This document shows positions 45,322 through 54,004 of a DNA stretch of 64,000 bases, piece after piece. The notes beneath the pieces are model-generated. The model ran no database searches. It was not told where the DNA came from and saw only the letters and a list, made by a program, of their open reading frames with translations. The translations under genes were made by a program, and so were the position numbers. Source of the DNA: Bacteroidales bacterium MB20-C3-3. Lineage in GTDB: Bacteria; Bacteroidota; Bacteroidia; Bacteroidales; UBA932. The DNA is taken from positions 1,922,001 to 1,986,000 of the forward strand of contig CP141202.1 of the NCBI GenBank assembly GCA_035609245.1. Reading direction: 5' to 3'. The first letter of the stretch is position 1; every line of letters begins with the position of its first letter.

Positions 45322-46572
45322 ATGTTTTTCATTATAGTTTTTTCTACATTTTTTGCCCTTTCGTCATATGTATTCATAAGAGGCTTTCAAGCCCTTCCAC
45401 CATTTGCAATAGTAAAAATAATCTATTCAATATTGTTTATATCTGGATTTGTCTCCTTTTTTCTACGGATGTATTTTGGCGATAAAATTGACGAGCGTTA
45501 TGCTGTACCTCTTTCTGAAGTGGGTTTTACATTTATTATAGCGCTTGTCTATTTTGCAATATTTGCTCTTGGGTTTGATATTTTGCGCATACTTAACCAC
45601 TTCTTCAGCATATTTCCTGAGATTGTAACATCAAACTGGACTTTCGTAAAGCAGGGTGCACTTGCACTCTCAGTAATCTCGGTCATGATATTGTTAATTG
45701 TTGGAAGCATTAATTTCAACAACCCTGTAGTAACAACATACCAGATTAATACTGAGAAAAACCTTCCCGGAGGGGAGCTTAAACTAGTCCTGGTCAGTGA
45801 TATTCATTTAAGTACAAGTATAAACTCTAAGCACCTTAAAAAATATGTAAAACTCATTAACGATCAGAGAGGGGATGCTGTTTTTCTTGCTGGTGACATA
45901 GCTGACAGAGATGTACGCCCGTTAATTGATCAGAAAATGGGAGAAGAGCTGGCTAAGCTATCTGCGCCAATGGGAGTTTTTGCAATTACAGGAAACCACG
46001 AATTTTACGGAGGAGACAAAGATGAGATATATAAAATATTAAGAGAGGCAGGGATAAATGTGCTGATTGATTCTCTGTTTATCTCCCCGCATGGTTTTGC
46101 TGTTGCCGGAAGAGATGATCTTACCAACCACAGAAGAGCACCTCTTGATTCAATATTAAAAGATCTAGAGAGAGAGATCCCCGTTATCTTAATGGATCAT
46201 CAGCCAAAAACGCTGGATGATGCTGTTAGAAACCAGATAGATCTTCAATTTTCAGGGCATACTCACAGAGGACAGTTCTGGCCGGGAAACCTTATCACGG
46301 AGGCAATGTTTGATTTGGCATATGGCCATGCAAGGAGAGGGGATACAGATTTTATAGTAACCTCCGGACTTGGCCTTTGGGGGCCAAAGTACAGAATAGG
46401 TACAAAATCAGAAGTTGTTGTTATTGAGTGGAAACAGCTACCAACTTCCACCGGCACCACCGCCTCCAAATCCACCCCCGCCGAATCCTCCAAATCCGCC
46501 ACCGCCGAATCCACCACCACCGAAACCTCCACCTCCAAATCCACCGGACCTGCCACCACGGCTACCAGATAG
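45322..46572 (+). CDS. Membrane-anchored metallophosphoesterase (YaeI/YkuE-like)
   Basis: The 416-residue protein has four hydrophobic N-terminal helices and then a calcineurin-like phosphoesterase domain with the metal ligands in SDIHLS, GDIADRD, GNHEFYGGD and GHTHRGQFWPGN. The catalytic domain ends near residue 372 (VVVIEWKQLP). The last ~45 residues are only Thr, Ser, Ala, Pro and Lys. They are read from the antisense strand of the Gly-rich tail of the convergent TPM gene, overlapping it by 135 nt. This tail is probably a read-through extension after loss of the original stop, or is dispensable. Confidence 0.88.
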   Translation: MFFIIVFSTFFALSSYVFIRGFQALPPFAIVKIIYSILFISGFVSFFLRMYFGDKIDERYAVPLSEVGFTFIIALVYFAIFALGFDILRILNHFFSIFPEIVTSNWTFVKQGALALSVISVMILLIVGSINFNNPVVTTYQINTEKNLPGGELKLVLVSDIHLSTSINSKHLKKYVKLINDQRGDAVFLAGDIADRDVRPLIDQKMGEELAKLSAPMGVFAITGNHEFYGGDKDEIYKILREAGINVLIDSLFISPHGFAVAGRDDLTNHRRAPLDSILKDLEREIPVILMDHQPKTLDDAVRNQIDLQFSGHTHRGQFWPGNLITEAMFDLAYGHARRGDTDFIVTSGLGLWGPKYRIGTKSEVVVIEWKQLPTSTGTTASKSTPAESSKSATAESTTTETSTSKSTGPATTATR

Positions 46573-47265
46573 CATAGATCCCAATATAAGAAGTTCGGCA
46601 AGTCCCGGCCCTCTCTTTCCGCCACCACCAAAGTTGCCTCCACCGCCTTTTTTTGAGATTGCCGATATAATAGTTACAATGATTATAAACAGTATTACCA
46701 GTACTGCTGCACCCAATCCGCCAAGATCTTCGGTGTCTGAAGCATACTTATCAGAGGAGTACTCTCCGGCAGCAATAGGCATAATAACATTCAGTGCAGC
46801 TACAACACCTCCAAAATAGTCATCTTCAGCAAAACGAGGTATCATCTCTCTCTCAATAATCCTTTTGCAAATTGCATCCGGAAGAGCCCCCTCCAGGCCG
46901 TAACCTGTGGCAATAAATGCCTCCCCTCTTTCATTCCCTCTTTTTGGTTTAATTAAGATAACCACTCCATTATCAAACTCGGACTGTCCCACTTTCCACT
47001 CGGCACCAATCTGGTAGGCAAACTGCGCTTTGTCCATACCCTCAAGAGAGTTAACAGTAACAACTACAATCTGGTTTGAGGTGCTGTCAGAAAAGGCCAC
47101 AAGTGCTCTTTCAATCCTCTCTGCATCATTTTGTGAAAAGATTGATGCAAAATCGTTTACCAGTCTGGGAGGTGCCGGCTTTGCAGGTATCTGTGCAAAT
47201 AACACAGATGTGAAAAGAAGCAGTGCAGTAAAAGCTAATCCTCTAGTCACCAAAAGAGATTTCAT
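46438..47265 (-). CDS. TPM-domain membrane protein with Gly-rich tail (YgcG-like)
   Basis: From the ATG at 47265 the protein has 275 residues; a second start at 47277 adds four. It has a signal peptide ending at LFAQ, a TPM domain (about 30-165, VNDFASIFSQNDAERIERAL and GYGLEGALPDAICKRII), a transmembrane helix and a C-terminal tail of GGGGF-type repeats ending GGSW. TPM domains are linked to envelope or photosystem-II repair and often to LemA. It is last in the LemA-TPM-TPM operon, and its tail is antisense to the metallophosphoesterase end. Confidence 0.87.
   Translation of the reverse strand: MKSLLVTRGLAFTALLLFTSVLFAQIPAKPAPPRLVNDFASIFSQNDAERIERALVAFSDSTSNQIVVVTVNSLEGMDKAQFAYQIGAEWKVGQSEFDNGVVILIKPKRGNERGEAFIATGYGLEGALPDAICKRIIEREMIPRFAEDDYFGGVVAALNVIMPIAAGEYSSDKYASDTEDLGGLGAAVLVILFIIIVTIISAISKKGGGGNFGGGGKRGPGLAELLILGSMLSGSRGGRSGGFGGGGFGGGGFGGGGFGGFGGGGFGGGGAGGSW
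46441..46570. repeat. Low-complexity GGX-coding repeat
   Basis: Short degenerate units built on CCACC and CCGAATCC/CCAAATCC recur through this segment. On the minus strand they encode the Gly-Phe repeats of the TPM protein. On the plus strand they encode the Ser/Thr-rich tail of the metallophosphoesterase. Confidence 0.7.
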
Positions 47266-47680
47266 TACTCTGTTCATCTGTGTCGTCTGATTTAATTGGG
47301 AAGAAGACTTTTAATTTTTCTCCCGCGAGTTCAATTGTTTTACATAGACCTTGGGCAGTGTTGCCTGATTTCAGGTTTTCACCAAGCAGATTAAGGGCAT
47401 CCTGCCAGAAATTCTCAGGCACAACTTTATTAATGCCATCGTCTCCAATAATTGAAAATTTACGGGTTTTCCAGGCAATATAGATTAAGACTCCGTTTCT
47501 CTCTTTGGTTTTATACATCTTGAGCTTATTGAAAACATAAACTGCCCTGGCAACAGGATCGCCCGGGCAGTTGCTTTCTATGTGAACCCTTATCTCTCCG
47601 GAGGTGTTCAGCTCTGCAGATTCTATGGCTTTAACAATAGTTGCCTGATCTGCTTTGGAAATGAAGGGATTTGTTCCCAC
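47243..47680 (-). CDS. TPM-domain protein (small, cytosolic)
   Basis: The 145-residue protein is a single TPM domain (ESAELNTSGEIRVHIESNCP, AWKTRKFSIIGDDGINKVVP) without signal peptide or membrane helix. It starts 2 nt after the LemA stop and overlaps the next TPM gene by about 23 nt. Proteins of this pair with LemA are a common set in Bacteroidetes; the molecular role is not established. Confidence 0.88.
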   Translation of the reverse strand: MGTNPFISKADQATIVKAIESAELNTSGEIRVHIESNCPGDPVARAVYVFNKLKMYKTKERNGVLIYIAWKTRKFSIIGDDGINKVVPENFWQDALNLLGENLKSGNTAQGLCKTIELAGEKLKVFFPIKSDDTDEQSNEISFGD

Positions 47681-47682
47681 GG

Positions 47683-48279
47683 TTAAAACTCAACTTTAGG
47701 TGCTGTCTCTGCTCCTTCAGCCGCTTCAAAATATGCTTTGCGCTCAAATCCAAAAATTCCTGAAAGAATATTCTTTGGAAACTGTCTGATATATGTATTG
47801 TAAGCTCTGGCTGTTTCGTTAAATTTCTGTCTCTCTACAGTAATTCTGTTTTCTGAACCTTCAAGTTGTGCCTGAAGTTCCAGGAAATTCTGATTGGCTT
47901 TAAGATCAGGATAGCGCTCAACAACAACCATCAATCTTTGTAAAGCACTGCCAAGCTCTCCCTGTGCAGCCTGAAACTGCTTCATACTCTCCTCAGTAAG
48001 ATTAGCAGGATCTATAGTTGTCTGAGTTGCCTTGGCACGAGCATTTACAACTCCCTCAAGAGTCTCTTGCTCATGAGCTGCATAACCTTTCACAGTAGCT
48101 ACCAGATTTGGAATAAGATCTGCTCTTCTTTGATATACATTCTCCACCTGAGCCCAGGCAGAGGTAACCCCCTCCTCTTTTGTAACCATAGAGTTGTAGG
48201 AGTTTTTAGCCCAAAGGAACACAAGCAGTACCGCTCCGAGCACTACCAGAAGTGTAATCAAACCTTTTGAAAGTTTCAT
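47683..48279 (-). CDS. LemA-family protein
   Basis: The 198-residue protein has one N-terminal transmembrane helix (about 7-24) and the helical LemA domain. Typical segments are YNSMVTKEEGVTSAWAQVEN, RRADLIPNLVATVKGY and YNTYIRQFPKNILSGIFGF. It heads the operon with two TPM genes. Confidence 0.95.
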   Translation of the reverse strand: MKLSKGLITLLVVLGAVLLVFLWAKNSYNSMVTKEEGVTSAWAQVENVYQRRADLIPNLVATVKGYAAHEQETLEGVVNARAKATQTTIDPANLTEESMKQFQAAQGELGSALQRLMVVVERYPDLKANQNFLELQAQLEGSENRITVERQKFNETARAYNTYIRQFPKNILSGIFGFERKAYFEAAEGAETAPKVEF

Positions 48280-48310
48280 AATTTGTCAGATGTTAATTTA
48301 TTCTTGTTTA

Positions 48311-49294
48311 TTATTTGGCAGAAGCATCTCTTACGCAGCGGACAGATGCCCCAAATGTGCTTTTGCTTGCAAAATTGTAAGGGAAATCCGGACTGTCAAA
48401 ATATATGAATCTGTAGAACCCGTTGTTGTTGTCCATCTGATCCGCAGACCACCAGGTTGCATACTCACCCCTGTTAAGGAATGTTCTGTAGCTTCCGGTA
48501 GAGTTCCCTGCAGGAATTGCATTCCATCCAAATTGATTTAAATATTGGAAGTTTGGACTGTATTTCCACATGTTAACAGAGTTGATAGTTGCCTTTGCAG
48601 AAACTTTAGATCCAATTCCGGCCCACTTTCCGTCAAACGCCAATGCTGCTCCTCCATTTAACTCCTTTGCAAGATTCTCCCAATCCTTGTTGTCAGGTAA
48701 TCTCCACCCCTCAGGGCAGGCAGTTTTTGCCTCCTCCCATGTATAAAGTCTGCCATACAGCTCTCCCAACGCCTCAATTAAAAGATATGGTTTCCCGGAT
48801 CCCTTCCAGTTCAGGTTAAAGGTAAACCAGTCTAATGTCCCAATTGTTGCATAGTTGTATTTGGCTCCATCTCTATTGTCTTCGAACAATTTGTCACTTC
48901 TGACAACACCGCCAAAGCTGGTGTCCGCGTTGGGATTAACTACCGTGGTGTTGAAGGACTGAGTTTTGGTTGAGTACCTGGGGTGAGTAATATACAAAGA
49001 TATTGTATAGTCACCCGGTTTAACAGGAGCTTTAATAATGATTTCACTGCCAAACAGAGAGTCAACACTAAAACCTTTAGTGAACCACTTGTATGTAAGG
49101 CTGTCAACTGGTTTGGAAATCCCTTCGGCCTTAATATCAAGGTCCTGCCCGGCAATCAGGTAGGTAGGAATATTCGCCACGAGAGCCCCCTCCATATACA
49201 ATTTGGTATCCTCCTCTTCATCCTTTTTACAGGCGAAGGCAAGAATGAGCATCAGTGATAAAGATGCAAGTCTTAGCCATTTATTTTCTGTCAT
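48311..49294 (-). CDS. FISUMP-domain lipoprotein
   Basis: The 327-residue protein has a lipoprotein signal (lipobox LAFAC, about residues 18-22). Residues about 35-130 look like an immunoglobulin-like beta domain. The C-terminal ~190 residues are of the Fibrobacter succinogenes major paralogous (FISUMP) type, recognised by GRLYTWEEAKTACPEGWRLP and the final SVRCVRD. Such proteins are abundant cell-surface lipoproteins of unclear function in Bacteroidetes and Fibrobacter. It has its own -7 element. Confidence 0.85.
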   Translation of the reverse strand: MTENKWLRLASLSLMLILAFACKKDEEEDTKLYMEGALVANIPTYLIAGQDLDIKAEGISKPVDSLTYKWFTKGFSVDSLFGSEIIIKAPVKPGDYTISLYITHPRYSTKTQSFNTTVVNPNADTSFGGVVRSDKLFEDNRDGAKYNYATIGTLDWFTFNLNWKGSGKPYLLIEALGELYGRLYTWEEAKTACPEGWRLPDNKDWENLAKELNGGAALAFDGKWAGIGSKVSAKATINSVNMWKYSPNFQYLNQFGWNAIPAGNSTGSYRTFLNRGEYATWWSADQMDNNNGFYRFIYFDSPDFPYNFASKSTFGASVRCVRDASAK

Positions 49295-49321
49295 AATGTT
49301 GTCTAGTGCTTATATAACTCA

Positions 49322-49329
49322 CAAAGATA
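49322..49329 (-). promoter_or_regulatory. -7 element of the FISUMP gene
   Basis: TATCTTTG on the minus strand ends 27 nt before the ATG at 49294. Confidence 0.4.
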
Positions 49330-49342
49330 TGTTTTTTTATTC

Positions 49343-49350
49343 TAAATTTG
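49343..49350 (+). promoter_or_regulatory. -7 element of apbE
   Basis: TAAATTTG ends 20 nt before the ATG at 49371. It supports that start rather than the long upstream frame extension to 49203, which overlaps the FISUMP gene. Confidence 0.45.
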
Positions 49351-49370
49351 TGCCAAACACTTCGTCACCA

Positions 49371-50375
49371 ATGATTTTTTCAAAACAGAACCTGACTATT
49401 TTTATACTGGTGGTATCAACAGCCATTGTAGCAGTATCTTGCAATGGAGTCAGTAATTACAGAACCATTGACGGATTCACTCAGGGTACAACCTTTCATA
49501 TTGTTTACTCCGGCAAAGGAGACTCTCTGAATTCAGCAGTAGACTCAATTCTTTTGAAGATTGATAACTCTCTCTCAGTTTACAACGACTCCTCTCTCAT
49601 AACAGCTGTAAACCAGAATTTGGATGTATATGTCGATACTCTTTTTGAGAATGTATTTAAGAGATCTGTAGATATATGGAGGGAGAGCGACGGAGCTTTT
49701 GACATATCAGCGGCGCCATATTTTGAGGTATGGGGATTTGGCAAGGGGGAGAAAAGAGAGGTTACTCCCCAGATGATTGACAGCATAAAGGCCTTTGTGG
49801 GGATGGACAAGGTGGCACTAAGTGAGGGTAAAGTAGTAAAATCAGATAATCGTTTAACTCTTAATGTCAATGCAATTGCTCAGGGTTACACTGCAGATGT
49901 TATAGCTTATGAGTTTGACAGAAGAGGTATCGATAATTACCTGGTTGAGGTAGGCGGAGAGATATTTTGTAAAGGGGTAAATCCATCCGGGAAGAGGTGG
50001 AGTGTTGGAATTGACAGACCTGAGGAGGGTAATATGATTCAGGGTGGAGATATTCAGACAGTGATCCTGCTCTCGGGGAGAGGCCTTGCGACCTCAGGAA
50101 ACTACAGGAAATTTATTGAGGAGAACGGAGTAAAATACTCACATACAATAAACCCTGCCACTGGCCGGCCTGTTAAGCATAATCTGCTTAGCGCAACAGT
50201 GATTGCCTCTGATGCGATGACTGCTGATGCATACGCAACCTGGTTCATGGTTGTTGGTCTTGACAGAGCAGTAGAGATTATTGAATCAAGAAATGATATT
50301 GATGCTTTGTTAATTTATGATAAGGATGGAGAGTTTAAACTTTACCAATCAAAAGGTCTTGAAATAAACAAATAG
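49371..50375 (+). CDS. apbE: FAD:protein FMN transferase ApbE
   Basis: ApbE attaches FMN to Thr residues of flavoproteins such as NqrB, NqrC or RnfG. The ATG at 49371 gives 334 residues with a lipoprotein signal (lipobox VAVSC). Recognisable segments are GTTFHIVYSGKGDS, DISAAPYFEVWGFGK, NVNAIAQGYTADVIA, YLVEVGGEI and SHTINPATGRP. It is followed after 3 nt by the amidohydrolase. The flavoprotein substrate is not in this window. Confidence 0.94.
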   Translation: MIFSKQNLTIFILVVSTAIVAVSCNGVSNYRTIDGFTQGTTFHIVYSGKGDSLNSAVDSILLKIDNSLSVYNDSSLITAVNQNLDVYVDTLFENVFKRSVDIWRESDGAFDISAAPYFEVWGFGKGEKREVTPQMIDSIKAFVGMDKVALSEGKVVKSDNRLTLNVNAIAQGYTADVIAYEFDRRGIDNYLVEVGGEIFCKGVNPSGKRWSVGIDRPEEGNMIQGGDIQTVILLSGRGLATSGNYRKFIEENGVKYSHTINPATGRPVKHNLLSATVIASDAMTADAYATWFMVVGLDRAVEIIESRNDIDALLIYDKDGEFKLYQSKGLEINK

Positions 50376-50378
50376 ATT

Positions 50379-51998
50379 ATGAGCGATAAAATTTCCAGAA
50401 GAGGATTTATAAAATCATCACTGTTTGCCGGAGCGGCGCTGGGACTGGGTTTTAGTGATATTACAAAACTAAGGGCAAACAACCGTTTTGATACTATAAT
50501 CAGAAACGGATTAATTTACAACGGAGAGCTCAGAGCTCCTGTTAAAGGAGATATCGCAATAAAGAACGGAAGGATTTCTGCTTTGGGAGATTTGGGCACA
50601 AGTGCAGATAAGGTAATTGATGCCGGAGGAAATGTTATCTCCCCGGGATTCATAGATATTCATACCCATACAGATGCCAACATGATGGAGGCCCCTTTGG
50701 GAGACAGCAAAATCTACCAGGGAGTAACCCTTGATATAGGAGGTAATTGCGGGGACTCTCCATTCCCTTCATCCAGATGGGAAAATAAAGAGGCGTTTTT
50801 TGCCGATTATGCTCGTCAGAGCAGAGGGATTAACTACGGGACCCTGATTGGTCAGGGCACTGTCCGGGGTCGCTTTGTCGGAGATAACGACACGCCCGCT
50901 ACGGCAGATCAGATTAAAGCAATGGTCTCTTATGTGGAGAGCCAGATGGAGATGGGGGCTGCCGGTATATCCTGCGGACTTGAATATGTCCCGGGATCTT
51001 ATGCTCCGGAGGCTGAGATTGCTGAGCTGTGTAAAGCTGTTGCAAGACACAACGGCCTTTTTGCAATTCATATGAGAAATGAGGATGACAGGGTAGAGAT
51101 TGCTCTCGCAGAGGCAATAAGAATTGCAAAAGCCTCAGGGGTGAGGCTCCAGGTCTCACATTTAAAAGCGCAGAATGCAGCCAACTGGCACAAAGCTCCG
51201 ATGCTCTTAAAGATGATTGAGGATGCTAAGTCCTCAGGAGTGGATATAGCGTTTGACAGATATCCATATATAGCTTTCTCTACGGGGATGTCCACCTTTA
51301 TTCCTCTTGCAGAGAGACAGGGAACCACAGATGAGATTCTCAAAAGACTTGAATCTCCTGCCATATCTAATAAAATTGGAGAGTACGCCAGATCAAGGTT
51401 TGAAAGATTGGGAGGGCCTCAGAATATAGTTATAACCTCTTGCAGGCAGGAGGCTAACAAGAGGTACATAGGGATGAATGTGGCAGATGCCTCGGAGCTC
51501 GCCGGTCTGGAGGCTTGGGAATTTGTAAGGAGATTGCTTGTAGAGGAGAGGATAAGTGTGGATATAATCGGCTTTGCAATGAGAGAGGAGAATGTGTCAA
51601 TGTTCCTGTCGCACCCTCTTGGTATGCCGGCTTCAGACGGAAGCGTATATTCGCCATATGGAAAACTTGGTGAATCGATGCCACATCCGCGCTCTTACGG
51701 AACAATGCCGAGATTCTTCGGTAAATATGTCAGGGAGCAGAAACTCATGAATATGGAGACAGCTGTTCATAAGGTAACCGCGTTGCCAGCTTCAAGACTG
51801 GCCCTTAAAGAGAGAGGACTTCTGGTCCCCGGATACCATGCTGACATTGTTGTTTTTAATCCGGATACAATTATGGATAAAGCAACATTTGCAAATCCTC
51901 ATCAGTTCCCTGACGGGATTGAGTATGTTTTTGTAAATGGAGTATTAACACTGGCTAATGGCAAAGGTACAGGAGCTCTGGGCGGAGTGTTACTTTAA
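50379..51998 (+). CDS. N-acyl-D-amino-acid deacylase (amidohydrolase family), Tat-exported
   Basis: The 539-residue protein has a twin-arginine signal (SRRGFIK near residue 5) followed by a hydrophobic stretch, so it is probably exported folded. The amidohydrolase metal site begins PGFIDIHTHTDANM, with further His in HMRNEDD and LQVSHLKAQN. It resembles D-aminoacylases, which remove acyl groups from N-acyl-D-amino acids and could act on peptidoglycan-derived D-residues. The 3' end overlaps phoH by 4 nt, convergently. Confidence 0.9.
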   Translation: MSDKISRRGFIKSSLFAGAALGLGFSDITKLRANNRFDTIIRNGLIYNGELRAPVKGDIAIKNGRISALGDLGTSADKVIDAGGNVISPGFIDIHTHTDANMMEAPLGDSKIYQGVTLDIGGNCGDSPFPSSRWENKEAFFADYARQSRGINYGTLIGQGTVRGRFVGDNDTPATADQIKAMVSYVESQMEMGAAGISCGLEYVPGSYAPEAEIAELCKAVARHNGLFAIHMRNEDDRVEIALAEAIRIAKASGVRLQVSHLKAQNAANWHKAPMLLKMIEDAKSSGVDIAFDRYPYIAFSTGMSTFIPLAERQGTTDEILKRLESPAISNKIGEYARSRFERLGGPQNIVITSCRQEANKRYIGMNVADASELAGLEAWEFVRRLLVEERISVDIIGFAMREENVSMFLSHPLGMPASDGSVYSPYGKLGESMPHPRSYGTMPRFFGKYVREQKLMNMETAVHKVTALPASRLALKERGLLVPGYHADIVVFNPDTIMDKATFANPHQFPDGIEYVFVNGVLTLANGKGTGALGGVLL

Positions 51999-52954
51999 GA
52001 GTTAATCTCCTCCTCGTGTTTGTCGAATGCCTGTACAATCTTTGTTACAAGCTTGTGCCTTACGATATCCTCCCTTGTAAAGTCTATACGGCAAACCCCT
52101 TTAATCTTTCCCAGAAGCTCAGCCCCTTTAAGAAGGCCTGAGTCACTCTTTTTTGGAAGATCAATCTGAGTAGCGTCACCGGTTACTATAAACTTAGAGT
52201 TGCCTCCCATTCTGGTCAGAAACATTTTTAGCTGCCCGAATGTTGTGTTTTGAGCCTCGTCGAGTATAACAAAAGCGCTCTCTAAGGTTCTTCCCCTCAT
52301 ATATGCAAGAGGGGCAATCTGAATAATCCCATCCTCCATAAGCATCTCCAGTTTTTTTGGAGGAAGCATATCCCTTAAAGCATCGTATAAAGGCTGAAGG
52401 TAGGGGTCCAGCTTCTCCCTAAGATCACCCGGCAGAAAGCCGAGTCTCTCTCCTGCCTCAACAGCAGGTCTGGTAAGGATTAGTTTTTTGACCTCCTTGT
52501 TTTTTAATGCTCTTACTGCCAGGGCTATGGCGGTGTATGTCTTTCCCGTTCCGGCAGGACCAATTGCAAAAATAAGGTCGTTTTTGTAATAACTCTCAAC
52601 CAGCTTTCTCTGATTTTTTGTCCGTGCCCTTATAATTCTCCCTTCGTTGCCAAAGACAATAACATCCTTATCATCATCCTGGACAGCTGACTTATCCAAA
52701 TGAGATGACTCAAAAAGAGAATTTATATCGTCCTCTGTGAGCCTTGTCCTCTTCATCCTCATCTCAGTAAGGAGAGAGATTTTGCTTTCAAAATTCTTAA
52801 CATCAGCCGCGCTTCCCTTGAGTAATATTTCTGACCCCCTTGCAACAACAAGCATCTTTGGAAAGTAACTCCTGAGCAAATCAAGCAGTCTGTTATTTAT
52901 ACCATAAATGTCTACTGGATCTATCTCCTCAATAATTATTCTTTTTTCTGTCAT
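51995..52954 (-). CDS. PhoH-family ATPase
   Basis: From the ATG at 52954 (MTEKRIIIEE, typical of Bacteroidetes PhoH) the protein has 319 residues; an upstream Met at 52975 is also in frame. It has an N-terminal KH-like region and a P-loop ATPase core: Walker A GPAGTGKT, LTRPAVEAGERLGFLPGD and Walker B AFVILDEAQNTT. PhoH proteins act in RNA metabolism or stress with an uncertain exact role. It overlaps the upstream CapA-like gene by about 26 nt. Confidence 0.93.
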   Translation of the reverse strand: MTEKRIIIEEIDPVDIYGINNRLLDLLRSYFPKMLVVARGSEILLKGSAADVKNFESKISLLTEMRMKRTRLTEDDINSLFESSHLDKSAVQDDDKDVIVFGNEGRIIRARTKNQRKLVESYYKNDLIFAIGPAGTGKTYTAIALAVRALKNKEVKKLILTRPAVEAGERLGFLPGDLREKLDPYLQPLYDALRDMLPPKKLEMLMEDGIIQIAPLAYMRGRTLESAFVILDEAQNTTFGQLKMFLTRMGGNSKFIVTGDATQIDLPKKSDSGLLKGAELLGKIKGVCRIDFTREDIVRHKLVTKIVQAFDKHEEEINS

Positions 52955-54002
52955 CTTTAAGTCTGCTATATTCATTTTTCATTTTAAACCACTCCTCTCT
53001 TTTTTTGAACAGGTGAGGAGAGTCAATATACTCTTCAACCGGCAGTATCGTGAAATTCTTCTCAAGAGCACCAGGTCTGGATGTCCAGATTAACTCCCAG
53101 TCAGGCTCGGCTAACCTCGTTACTCCTCCCAGCTCCCTTATTATCTTCAATGTAAATAACATCCCTGTTCTTGTAAAAGGGGCGGTCATATTCGAGATTG
53201 CATTCCCAAGTGAGTAGGCTGTGATTCTCTTTACCTCTCCTGAGAGCTCTCTCTCTACATCAACCTCCTGCACAACATGCGGATGAGAACCAATAACAAT
53301 ATCAACCCCATTTCTGTTGAAGAAATTTTTCCATTTTCGCTGGCTGGAGGATGAGGTTAGTTTGTATTCAGTACCCCAGTGGATACAGGCAATAATAAAA
53401 TGGACATCATTTTTTTGAGCTTTAAGGATATCCTCCTTTATCCTTGCAGAATCCAGTAAATTAACCACATATGGTTGAGGAACAGGAATTCCGTTTGTGC
53501 CGTAAGTATAATTGAGAATGGCAAGTTTTACACCTTTCAGATTCACGAAGAGAGGATAGAGATCCTCTCTCTCTCTCTGGTCTCTGTATGCACCTGCGTA
53601 AGGGATTCTTAAAGTGTTATATGCCGATATAGTTCCCTCAATACCTTTGCCCCCTTTGTCACAAATATGGTTGTTGGCAGATAGAAAAATATCTATTCCT
53701 CCATATTTTCCGGCCTCCAGCAGAGAGGTGGGTGAATTGAAAACAGGATAACCTGAGTATGGTGGCGGAGCAAAAGTAGTCTCCATATTGGCTACTCTGA
53801 GATCGGCCTTATCAAACCTGCCCTTAAGATGGCTGAAATATGCTGAGTAGTCATAGGATTCAGGATCAGCAGGATTGGCTCCAGTCCTTTTTGCCGCATC
53901 CATCTGAGTCTGATGTTGCATAATATCTCCCAGAAAAATAATTTTAAGGGTATCACTCCTCCAAAAAAGAGAGTTTAATAATATTAAGGCATACAGAAGC
54001 AT
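52929..54002 (-). CDS. CapA-family (PGA_cap) metallophosphatase-like protein
   Basis: The 357-residue protein has an N-terminal hydrophobic segment and the CapA fold: IFLGDIMQHQTQMD, VANMETTFA, FLSANNHICDKGGKG and ADVVIGSHPHVVQ-like (VDIVIGSHPHVVQEV). The family is named for poly-gamma-glutamate capsule genes, but isolated members are widespread and have no proven capsule role. No capsule genes lie nearby. It starts 2 nt after the DUF389 gene stop. Confidence 0.9.
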   Translation of the reverse strand: MLLYALILLNSLFWRSDTLKIIFLGDIMQHQTQMDAAKRTGANPADPESYDYSAYFSHLKGRFDKADLRVANMETTFAPPPYSGYPVFNSPTSLLEAGKYGGIDIFLSANNHICDKGGKGIEGTISAYNTLRIPYAGAYRDQREREDLYPLFVNLKGVKLAILNYTYGTNGIPVPQPYVVNLLDSARIKEDILKAQKNDVHFIIACIHWGTEYKLTSSSSQRKWKNFFNRNGVDIVIGSHPHVVQEVDVERELSGEVKRITAYSLGNAISNMTAPFTRTGMLFTLKIIRELGGVTRLAEPDWELIWTSRPGALEKNFTILPVEEYIDSPHLFKKREEWFKMKNEYSRLKDDRKKNNY

Positions 54003-54004
54003 CT

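Noticed and set aside
46415-46819. Plus-strand reading frame encoding a Pro-Asn-rich protein
   Set aside because: It is the antisense of the Gly-rich tail of the TPM protein. The Pro runs are the complement of Gly codons, and it has no start context or homology-like features.
49203-49370. Longer start for apbE
   Set aside because: The extension overlaps the divergent FISUMP gene, precedes the TAnnTTTG element at 49343 and would bury the lipoprotein signal.
52929-54002. Poly-gamma-glutamate capsule synthesis locus
   Set aside because: Only a CapA-like protein is present; capB, capC and other capsule genes are absent.
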